NCBI RefSeq assembly: GCF_000297095.1
Contig: NZ_AEEA01000012.1
Coordinates: forward strand, 1-54,812
Length of the DNA stretch: 54,812 nt
Reading direction: 5' to 3'
From: Treponema primitia ZAS-1
Lineage (GTDB): Bacteria; Spirochaetota; Spirochaetia; Treponematales; Breznakiellaceae
Position numbers and translations under genes: made by a program. Of this stretch, positions 42,279 to 49,812 are shown piece by piece (position 1 is the stretch's first letter; every line of letters starts with the position of its first letter). The notes beneath the pieces were generated by a model. It saw nothing but the letters and a program-made list of their open reading frames with translations. It did no database searches and had not been told where the DNA came from.

Positions 42279-44354
42279 TCAGTATTTAATTGTACAAGCC
42301 AGATTATACGTCCGCCCCGCCTGGGGCGCGTGCTGCCGTATTTCGTAGTAGGTATCAAACAGATTCTCTATCCCCGCAGACATACTGAGGTGTTCTGAGA
42401 ATTCCGCCGTCACCGTAAAATGAACCAGCCAATAGGCGTCCATGGTTTTAGTTCCTTCGGCATCGATGTCCCGTTTACCCAGATATTCCAGCCGGGGCAG
42501 CAGGGATAGTACCGGGCCGGGCCGGATTTCCACATAGCAATTGCCGCTGGCCGCCGGGTAGTACGGGAGGCTTGTTACCTGGGCTTCGCTGTGGTTTATC
42601 TCGTAGGCCGCCAGGGCGCCATTGAGGCCGGCGCTCAGGTATTCGTTCAGGCGGAATTCCCCGCTCAGTTCCAGGCCGTACAGGGATGTTTCATCCAGGT
42701 TCCGGGAAAAGTCCACGGTCCAGTAGGGGCTTTTGGGATTGGGGACCTGCACGGTTACTATTTTTCCTTTAATCCGGCTGTAATAGGCGGCGCCGTTCAG
42801 GGTAAGCCAGTTTCCTATGAAACTGCGGTACCCCAGTTCAACGTGGTTCGCCGTTTCCGGCCCCAGCAGGGAGTTGGGGATTTGCCGGCCAAACCGGGTT
42901 GAGTAACGCTGAAACATGGTGGGAAAACGGTTTTTCCGGGCATAGGTAAACCGTACCTGATGATTTTCCGTAATATCGTAAAAAATCCCTGCCTGGGCAT
43001 TGAGCAGCAGCATTTGCCGGGACTGGACGATGTAATATTTTTCCCCCAGTTCCTGCATGAGCGAATTGGTCAGGCCCTCAAATTCATTGGGGTTGAGCAG
43101 GTCAAAACCCAGGCCGCCTCGTAGCTGCAGTTTTGGTAACCAGGAGGGGGTGTAGCGGTATTCGGCGCCCACGGACCAGGTGTCTTCGTTGATGTGTACC
43201 TGTTGGATTTCCCCGGTGAGGCCGATGTGATCGTCCTTCTTGAAAATTAAGGCCGCAGAAACCTGGTGTTCGGGATTAAAAATCCAACCCCCTTCCAGGC
43301 GGAAGCCCAGGGCATATTCGTCGTAATCCGAATGGGCGGTGTGGATGCCGTATTCATAGGCGGTCATGTTCCAGTAATCGTCCAGGCGGTTATCGTATTT
43401 GTCGTAGTAGGTCAGGAACTTGAGGGAGAGGGGACCCTGGTCAAAATCGGTGTGCAGGGAAAGGCTCTGACGTTTCCACAGGGGCCAGTCCCAGATGGAG
43501 AAATCCAGGACTTCCACATCGGGCGGGGAAATCCCCTTGTCAGAATCCTGGTACAGCCAGGTTAGCCAGAGGTCCAGGTTTTCCCAGGGGCCCTGGGGGG
43601 TCCAGCCTGTAAGGGCGGTGAGTTTCATATCCGTGGAATCAGACCAGAGCCGGTTCCCTTCTTCCTGGGGGTTTCCCAAGGTGGGCTCAAACTCCGCGGA
43701 GAGCCGGTAGTGGTCTATCCCCCGGAACTGGAACACCGCATTGCCGTAAAACTGTTCCCCCCGGCCCCCGGCGCTGAGTACCTGGGTAGTACCGTTGTAG
43801 TCCCCGGTATCGTCAAAGTCCGCGCTGCTTTTCAGGGATAGTTCCACTGGGTCCCGGGGTTTGGCGGTACGCAGTAATACTGCGCCGCCTAAGGTGTTGG
43901 CCCCTAAAAGGGGCGATGAGTAGCCTTTCTGTATCTCGATGCTTTCCAGGTCCCCGGTAAGGTACCGGGCGGCATCCCCCTCCCCCCGGTAGGTGTTGGC
44001 AACCATAATGTCGTCCACGATGATGGGCACGCTGTCGGAACCGAAGCCCCGTACGGTAAAGTTGGAATCGTTCCGCCTGCCGCCGCCGGAGAGCTGTACC
44101 CCCGGCACTTGCCGCACCGCTTCCCAGAGGTCCTGGGCGTTGTAGCGTTCCATTTCTTCCCGGGTTACCAGGTTGGGGGAATCCTGGGTTGCTGATACTT
44201 CTGCCGGGGGCAGGGTGTATACCGGGATGTCATCGGCTGCTGCTGCTTCAGCAGGGGTTGTGTTGTCTGGGGACGCTTCCTGGGCGCTGCCCCATGGTAT
44301 GGTGGACAGTATTAGTAACAAGGTAAAAACAAGCCTACTTGACATTGACATCAT
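42279..44354 (-). CDS. TonB-dependent outer-membrane receptor
   Basis: This 691-residue protein has a signal peptide (VFTLLLILSTIPWGSAQ). The plug domain has the signatures YNAQDLWEAVRQVPGV, NFTVRGFGSDSVPIIVDDI and IEIQKGYSSPLLGANTLGG. A 22-strand-type barrel follows (AFELGYRSF-like strands) and ends in an aromatic residue (LACTIKY), as needed for barrel insertion. The ATG overlaps the end of the upstream FN3 gene by 20 nt. Such receptors import siderophores, cobalamin or other large ligands and are sparse in treponemes, so the flanking nucleotidase-C lipoproteins may supply or guard its ligand. Confidence 0.9.
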   Translation of the reverse strand: MMSMSSRLVFTLLLILSTIPWGSAQEASPDNTTPAEAAAADDIPVYTLPPAEVSATQDSPNLVTREEMERYNAQDLWEAVRQVPGVQLSGGGRRNDSNFTVRGFGSDSVPIIVDDIMVANTYRGEGDAARYLTGDLESIEIQKGYSSPLLGANTLGGAVLLRTAKPRDPVELSLKSSADFDDTGDYNGTTQVLSAGGRGEQFYGNAVFQFRGIDHYRLSAEFEPTLGNPQEEGNRLWSDSTDMKLTALTGWTPQGPWENLDLWLTWLYQDSDKGISPPDVEVLDFSIWDWPLWKRQSLSLHTDFDQGPLSLKFLTYYDKYDNRLDDYWNMTAYEYGIHTAHSDYDEYALGFRLEGGWIFNPEHQVSAALIFKKDDHIGLTGEIQQVHINEDTWSVGAEYRYTPSWLPKLQLRGGLGFDLLNPNEFEGLTNSLMQELGEKYYIVQSRQMLLLNAQAGIFYDITENHQVRFTYARKNRFPTMFQRYSTRFGRQIPNSLLGPETANHVELGYRSFIGNWLTLNGAAYYSRIKGKIVTVQVPNPKSPYWTVDFSRNLDETSLYGLELSGEFRLNEYLSAGLNGALAAYEINHSEAQVTSLPYYPAASGNCYVEIRPGPVLSLLPRLEYLGKRDIDAEGTKTMDAYWLVHFTVTAEFSEHLSMSAGIENLFDTYYEIRQHAPQAGRTYNLACTIKY

Positions 44355-46155
44355 TTACCCTGGTAACCCTGGGCTTGTCCGCTTTGAGGTAGTCGTTGGG
44401 GTGCAGGGGGAGGTCTTGTTGGTATACATATTCTGCTACGGCTTGCCATATGGGATAGGTGTAGGCTTTCTTGTTGCCGGTTGCGGAGGCTTCAAGGAGT
44501 ACCGGGGCATAGTCCAGATCGTCCATGGCGTCTACCAGATAGTTCAGGGTGGCAATGCGGTAGGAGCGGTTGGGGGCTTCGCCGTTTATTTTGAGACTGT
44601 CCGGGACCAGTTCACCCGATGAGTGGGTGGGGTGGTTGGCGTAGTCGATGGAGTAGGATACTTCTTCAGAGACTACTCCCCAGGCGCCGGTGTTGTGGCC
44701 GCCGTTGCCGCTGTGGGATACCCCGGCGGCGGCCTGGAAGAGACGGGTTACCTGATCGGCGGTGAGGGTGAGCATGGTAAAGGGTGAGCTGGTAACCACC
44801 GGGCCGGCGCTGTTGACTATGCCCTTGATGGTTCCTACGGTTATGGTTCCCTTTCTGAGGGAGCCGCCCCGGGTGTAGCGGCCAACCAGTAATACAAAGT
44901 CAATGGGGCCGTAGAGTTCCGGGTGTTCCCGAATGTACCAGTTGAGGCCGTCCGCATAGAGGTTGGCCAGGGCGGTTTCCTTTTTCTGGGTCAGCCGGTC
45001 ACCGTTGCCCTCTTCGGCAAAGATGAATTCCTCTGCGGCGCTGCCGATAACGAAATTTACATTGTCCAGGTCGACCGGCGCTTTTGCCTCCGGGGTTCCT
45101 TTACTCGCATTACTGTGGGGTGAATCCCCCTTGGCATTATGGGCCATGACCCACACAAAGTATTCCTGTCCGTTACTGAGACCGCTGATAACGGCGCTCA
45201 CGGTTTTGCCTGTCACGGAGAGCCGGAGTGCGGTATCGGGAACCGGCTCTGCCGGCGGGGTGGCGGTATCGCTGTAATAGACCGAATAGGACTTGGCCCA
45301 GCTGACGGCGGGCCAGATGAGGGTGAGGCGGCGGTCCCCGCCGATGATTGTGCTGATCACCGCGGCGTTGGGGGGAGCGGCTGCGCCAACCGGGGTTCCG
45401 CTTATGGGGGTGGAGAAGCCGGAACGACCGGCGCTGTTTGCCGCCCGGACCCAGAGGTAATAGGGAGAGCCGTTGGTGAGGCCGTTAAGCAGGTATTCTG
45501 CGGATACCGCAGTGGTGTCGGCGGCAATCGGGACCAGCCCCTTGTCCGGGCCGGGGTCCAGGCCGGCAAGAGTCTGAGACGGGGGTATCTCGGTTATGCT
45601 GTAATACACTTCGTAGGATGCAGCCCCGGCCACGGTGTTCCAGCTCAGGCCAAGCTGTTCATCCCCGCTTTCTACGGCAATAAATTCCGGCGCGGTTTCC
45701 GGGGGCGGCAAAGGGGCGGCGCTTTCAAGGATGCTGTAATCCGAAACCCCATGGGGAAACACGGTTCTGACCCACACATTGCAGGCAGTTCCGTTGGTCA
45801 GCCCTGTGATAAGGGCGCTGACTAGGCGGCTTTCGTTCACATCGATCAGGGGCCAGCGCTCCGCCGCATCGGGGTCCAAACCGGCGCTGTAGTAAAGCTC
45901 GTAGCCTGTGGCGGTGGCAACTTTGGTCCACCGCACTTCAATTTTGCTGTCACCCGGTATAAGGGTAAGCTCATCCGGCGCAGGCCGGGGGATGGCCCCG
46001 GTGTCGTCGTCATTCATGAGATCATTTTCACACCCGGCCAAACAGAGCAGTAAAACAAAACTAATGAGGAGTGAGGAAGTAGAAATTCGCAATGATCGTA
46101 ATGCCAAACATCGTACCTTTCCCACAGTCTTTCTGTCTGCAATCCCCTTGATCAT
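44335..46155 (-). CDS. FN3-repeat lipoprotein with isolated 5'-nucleotidase C-terminal domain (copy 1)
   Basis: This 606-residue protein has its start at 46155 preceded by GGAGGAATCAGGG. The signal peptide ends LLLCLAGC (lipobox). Three FN3-like units (GYELYYSAGL, SYEVYYSI, SYSVYYSDT) lead into a 5'-nucleotidase C-like domain (IGSAAEEFIF, QKKETALANLYADGLNWY, GTITVGTIKGIV, GAWGVVSEEVSYSIDY). The catalytic metallophosphatase domain is absent, and the NGG motif kept in the other copy reads VGRYTRGG here, so ligand preference probably differs. It is paralogous along its whole length to the 40589 gene; the pair brackets the TonB receptor. A hairpin may cover its start (see the repeat at 46063-46198). 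Confidence 0.82.
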   Translation of the reverse strand: MIKGIADRKTVGKVRCLALRSLRISTSSLLISFVLLLCLAGCENDLMNDDDTGAIPRPAPDELTLIPGDSKIEVRWTKVATATGYELYYSAGLDPDAAERWPLIDVNESRLVSALITGLTNGTACNVWVRTVFPHGVSDYSILESAAPLPPPETAPEFIAVESGDEQLGLSWNTVAGAASYEVYYSITEIPPSQTLAGLDPGPDKGLVPIAADTTAVSAEYLLNGLTNGSPYYLWVRAANSAGRSGFSTPISGTPVGAAAPPNAAVISTIIGGDRRLTLIWPAVSWAKSYSVYYSDTATPPAEPVPDTALRLSVTGKTVSAVISGLSNGQEYFVWVMAHNAKGDSPHSNASKGTPEAKAPVDLDNVNFVIGSAAEEFIFAEEGNGDRLTQKKETALANLYADGLNWYIREHPELYGPIDFVLLVGRYTRGGSLRKGTITVGTIKGIVNSAGPVVTSSPFTMLTLTADQVTRLFQAAAGVSHSGNGGHNTGAWGVVSEEVSYSIDYANHPTHSSGELVPDSLKINGEAPNRSYRIATLNYLVDAMDDLDYAPVLLEASATGNKKAYTYPIWQAVAEYVYQQDLPLHPNDYLKADKPRVTRVNDVNVK

Positions 46156-46198
46156 CCCTGATTCCTCCCTCTTCATTCCTACTTCCTCACTCCTCATT
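46063..46198 (-). repeat. 20-bp inverted repeat enclosing the start of the FN3 lipoprotein gene
   Basis: AATGAGGAGTGAGGAAGTAG at 46063-46082 is perfectly complementary to 46179-46198. In the mRNA the first arm is purine-rich leader with several GGAG motifs (also a near-copy at about 46200-46220), and the second arm encodes part of the signal peptide (STSSLLISF). The start codon and ribosome-binding site lie in the 96-nt loop. Confidence 0.7.
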
Positions 46199-46229
46199 CC
46201 TATTTCCTCACTCCTAATTACTCATTTCC

Positions 46230-48635
46230 CTAACTCGTTGGCAGTGCGCTTATTGGCTTAATCCGGTCGGCAACCTGTACCCACTCCGCCCCGGCGGTTT
46301 TATAGGCGTCAAGCTTGGCGTCAGGCACATAGATGCTTATGTCTGTATACGCGGTAAAACTCTGTCCCGCACTGGGCGGCGTTTCGGCGTGGATAATCAG
46401 CGTTAATGAAGAACAGGTCGTGAAGGCTTCAATGCCGATGGACTGGATACTCGCAGGCAGCTCCAGCCTGGACAGGGAGGGGCAGGACGCAAAGGCGCCT
46501 TTGCCCAGGGTTGTCAGCTTCGGTGGCAGGGCGTCCAGGGTAAGGCCCCGGCAACTCTGGAAGGCAAGGGTCCCGATTTCGATGAGTGAATCGGGCAGGG
46601 TGAGCTTTCCAATGGAGGAGTAGCTATAAAAGCAGTAATCCGCAATTTTCTCAATCCCCTCGGGGAGGATCAAATCCCCGGCGGCGGAAGGCATGGTCAC
46701 CAGTGTTTTAAGACCGTCTCTGGTCCTGACAAGGGCGGGGTTTGGGGCTGCGGACCCGAGCTTGAACTGTACGAGGCGGCAGGCAAAAAAGGTTTCGCGG
46801 TCAATCTGGTCCGCCAGGGATTCGGGGATTTCCGCCAGGGCCAGGTTTATGCATCCCTGAAAGGCTCCCTTTCCAATGGTTTTAAGGCTTGCAGGCAGGC
46901 TGACCGTGCGCAGGGCAGTGCAGTCCCTGAACGCCTGGGCCCCCAGGGTTTCCAGGTTTACCAGAAGCGCCAAATCCGGCGTCAATGCGGTACCTGAAAA
47001 TGCAAAATCCTCTATGGTTTTAAGGCTTAGGGGGAGTTCCAGGCTGGACAGGGCAGTGCAGCCGATGAACCCGTTGATGGTTTCCAGGCCCGGGCTCAGG
47101 CTTACGGCGGTAAGGGCGGTACAGCCCCCAAAAACAGCTTCCGGCAGCCGCTTACCGGGCAGGCCACTGGTGGGCAGTTTGGCGCTTTCCAGGGCGGTGC
47201 AGCTTTGGAAGGCCCGGGTTCCCAGGCTGGTCAGGGTAAGGAAAGAAAGGTCCGCTTCCCGCAGCCCGGTACAGTTCGCAAAGGCCCCCTCTCCTATGGC
47301 GTTTAAACCTGCGGGTAATGTTATAGAAGGAAAGGGGCATCCCCGGAAAGCACTTTCACCAATGGCCTTCAACTGGCCGGGCAGCTTGAGGTAGTGCAGG
47401 GACGAACAGCCGAGAAAAGCGGCGTTCCCGATGGTTTCGATAGCATCGGGCAGAACAAGGGACACCAGATACCGCCCCCTGGCCCAACCCTCAACTTCCG
47501 TCAGGCCGGCGAATTTTTTTTCCGCGCCGCCGGTACTCCCCCGCAGGTCCAGGGCCACATAGCGGCTGAGGGCATCGAAGAGGGCCGCAGTATCGCTGCT
47601 GCTCAGATCCAGGCCGTTTAGCGTTGCCATATAGGGGGCGTCCGCCGTGTTTTCAGGCTGGGCCGCAAGCCAGGTCTTTAAGTCTGCGGTGGTGGTAAAG
47701 ACTTTCCCCGGGGTAAACTGATCCGCCGTAATGGTGTAGGCCGCCGGGGTTTCTGTGCCATCATAAATATGGGCAATTTCGCTTTTCCGCAAAAGACTTG
47801 GCGCTTCCCCGTCAGGCCCGTCTGTAGCCAAGTCCAGGGCTATGCGGTAGAAACCGCTTCCCAGGTTCAGGGAACCGCTTTTCAGCAGGGTCCCGTCTGC
47901 TTCGCGTGTTGCGCCCTGGAGTAAATCTACCAGCGCAACCGGCAGAGGGTCCGTCTCCTCCGGCTCGGCGGCAAGGGTGGTAGCAGCGGCGCTTTGTCCG
48001 GTGGGGGTGGCCCCGGTGACCGCATCGTTTTGTTGGGAAGCTCCGGTAACGGCATCCGTATCAGCGCTTTCAGTTTCATCTTCTTCTTCGGCTTCAGCGG
48101 CGGCAATTCCCGGCAGGGCATAGACCCGCAGAAACGCAGAAACCGTATCCCCGGGGAAACGAATTGTGTAGCCCAGGGTTCCTTCCCCGGTTTCCAGGGG
48201 GTACATTACGATTTGGGCGTTCAGGACTTCCGCCGTCTTCACCGTTACCTGTCCAACGCCCCGCAGTAATGGTAACAGGGGAAGCGCTTCCGCGTCATCC
48301 TTACTGTGCCATCCTCGGGCAGCGATATTCCAGGTCCCGGCGGGAAGCTTGATGATGAACCGGGAGGTATTCGCCTCGGCATCCACCGCCTCCATCCCCG
48401 CTTCCAGGGGGGTAAAGCGCAACTGGTAGTACTGGCCATCCATATCCGATGGCACCAGGGTCCGCAGGTTCCCCTGGGCCGGCAAATCAACTCCCGCTAC
48501 CCCGCTTAAATACAGGTACACTGTTCCGTCATTGCCATTCTGTTCAGGACCGAAACCATTCCCGCAGCTCCCAAGCCAGAGCCCCAAAAGCCCAACCAGA
48601 ATCCCCGTACCAATCATGAACCGCATTCTTTTCAT
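46230..48635 (-). CDS. BspA-like leucine-rich-repeat lipoprotein
   Basis: This 801-residue protein has its start at 48635 with GGAGTGGG upstream and a signal peptide ending LGLWLGSC (lipobox). Residues about 30-330 are a Thr/Ala-rich region of unknown fold with an acidic, low-complexity linker. Residues 380-770 contain about 15 BspA/TpLRR-type repeats (AFLGCSSLHYLKLP, AFRDCTALRTVSLPASLKTI, AFASCPSLSRLELPASIQSI). The end (DISIYVPDAKLDAYKTA) is the usual BspA tail. In other bacteria these surface proteins bind host matrix or other bacteria. The gene lies within the minus-strand surface cluster. Confidence 0.85.
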   Translation of the reverse strand: MKRMRFMIGTGILVGLLGLWLGSCGNGFGPEQNGNDGTVYLYLSGVAGVDLPAQGNLRTLVPSDMDGQYYQLRFTPLEAGMEAVDAEANTSRFIIKLPAGTWNIAARGWHSKDDAEALPLLPLLRGVGQVTVKTAEVLNAQIVMYPLETGEGTLGYTIRFPGDTVSAFLRVYALPGIAAAEAEEEDETESADTDAVTGASQQNDAVTGATPTGQSAAATTLAAEPEETDPLPVALVDLLQGATREADGTLLKSGSLNLGSGFYRIALDLATDGPDGEAPSLLRKSEIAHIYDGTETPAAYTITADQFTPGKVFTTTADLKTWLAAQPENTADAPYMATLNGLDLSSSDTAALFDALSRYVALDLRGSTGGAEKKFAGLTEVEGWARGRYLVSLVLPDAIETIGNAAFLGCSSLHYLKLPGQLKAIGESAFRGCPFPSITLPAGLNAIGEGAFANCTGLREADLSFLTLTSLGTRAFQSCTALESAKLPTSGLPGKRLPEAVFGGCTALTAVSLSPGLETINGFIGCTALSSLELPLSLKTIEDFAFSGTALTPDLALLVNLETLGAQAFRDCTALRTVSLPASLKTIGKGAFQGCINLALAEIPESLADQIDRETFFACRLVQFKLGSAAPNPALVRTRDGLKTLVTMPSAAGDLILPEGIEKIADYCFYSYSSIGKLTLPDSLIEIGTLAFQSCRGLTLDALPPKLTTLGKGAFASCPSLSRLELPASIQSIGIEAFTTCSSLTLIIHAETPPSAGQSFTAYTDISIYVPDAKLDAYKTAGAEWVQVADRIKPISALPTS

Positions 48636-48660
48636 ACCACCCACTCCTATTCCCTTATTC

Positions 48661-49647
48661 CTAATCAGTAACCGTAAAAACCAGTTCCCCGGACCAGGGG
48701 ACCAGATCAACCCCATACCTGACATAGGCGTTCAGGGTGAGAAAATGGGTTCCCGCAGGGTAATCAACGGCCCGCAGCCGGTAACTGGTATTGGAGCCCT
48801 TAAGCAGCCCGTCCACATACCAGGTACATTTTTCATATACCGTGGTGATAAAGCTTCTGTTTTCCTCACCGGACCGGGAAAGCATCAAGGGGCCTTCCAG
48901 GTCCGGCAGGGCGGTGTTCCAGAGAATTTCCATGCCGCTTTCGTCTCCGATGGACATATCGACGGTATAGATCTGTTCCCTGCCGTTTTCCGCGATCACC
49001 GTATACCGTACCGGATTAGCGGGATCGCTGAAATCCTGTTCCGCACCGGATGCTGGTGATCCGGAAGCCAGGGCAGCCCCCTCGGCCAGGGACAGGCGGG
49101 GGCTGAAGAGCCAGGGCGCAGGGGTATTGACGGGCAGGATCACCCGTACCGTATCGTTCTGTACCACCCCAAAGCGGGTCTGATCAAACAGCTCAATGCG
49201 GAAGGTAATGCCCGTTTCGTCCCTCAGCAGTTTTATACTTTTCTCCGCACTCCAGGGACCCCTGGCGCTTTCCAGGACCGAGCGGACCCACACATGGTAG
49301 GTGGCGCCCCCGGTCAGGCCCCCTGATACGGTGTATTCCCGGTCTGCAGCGGGGTACCCTGAGGCTTCCGCCGCCGGGGCTGTACCGCTTTCATTGTAGA
49401 CCAGTTCGTAGCTCAGTCCCGAAGGCGCCGCCCCGGCAGTTTCCCAGCGGGCAGTAAAAGCATTCTGCGCCGGAAGGCGTTTCAGGGTAAGGGCGCCAAT
49501 CTCCGGGGGGGCATCAGCTTCGCTGCTCCCCCCGGAGTCTGAATCGTTTTGACAGCCCGTAAGGGCAAGGAGCGCCAGGTTTGCGAGCAGCAGGAATGAG
49601 AAAACCACCGGCTGCCTTTTCCTTGTAATCTTGTTGTCATTTCTCAT
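48661..49647 (-). CDS. FN3-containing lipoprotein
   Basis: This 328-residue protein has a signal peptide with lipobox LALTGC. One FN3-like unit (SYELVYNESG, TYHVWVRSV) is followed by a segment with YTVIAENGREQIYTV, a pattern found in DUF5018/cadherin-like putative adhesin units. The last 90 residues (TWYVDGLLKGSNTSYRL) look like a further beta-sandwich. AAGGAGC precedes the ATG. It ends 25 nt before the BspA-like gene starts. Surface ligand binding is the likely role; there is no catalytic motif. Confidence 0.75.
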   Translation of the reverse strand: MRNDNKITRKRQPVVFSFLLLANLALLALTGCQNDSDSGGSSEADAPPEIGALTLKRLPAQNAFTARWETAGAAPSGLSYELVYNESGTAPAAEASGYPAADREYTVSGGLTGGATYHVWVRSVLESARGPWSAEKSIKLLRDETGITFRIELFDQTRFGVVQNDTVRVILPVNTPAPWLFSPRLSLAEGAALASGSPASGAEQDFSDPANPVRYTVIAENGREQIYTVDMSIGDESGMEILWNTALPDLEGPLMLSRSGEENRSFITTVYEKCTWYVDGLLKGSNTSYRLRAVDYPAGTHFLTLNAYVRYGVDLVPWSGELVFTVTD

Positions 49648-49688
49648 TTCTACTGCTCCTTTCTCAATTTCCCGTTATGGGTCACTAT

Positions 49689-49745
49689 GCCTGTCCGGGA
49701 CAGGCAACTTTGCCGTATACCCTGACAAGAGTACACGGCAAAGTT
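49689..49745. terminator. Back-to-back hairpins between two surface lipoprotein genes
   Basis: GCCTGTCCGGGACAGGC (49689-49705) is a hairpin. Directly next to it, 15-nt arms at 49706-49720 and 49731-49745 pair with one mismatch (AACTTTGCCGTATAC / GTACACGGCAAAGTT). They lie after the Ig-like gene (ends 49813) and before the 49647 gene. They could act as terminator, attenuator or processing site that lowers expression of the downstream genes. Confidence 0.5.
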
Positions 49746-49812
49746 TTAACTTCACCAGATCTTTGTTTTTGTGTAACAACACGGCAGGAGCCGTATTATT
49801 ACAGCCTTTGGC

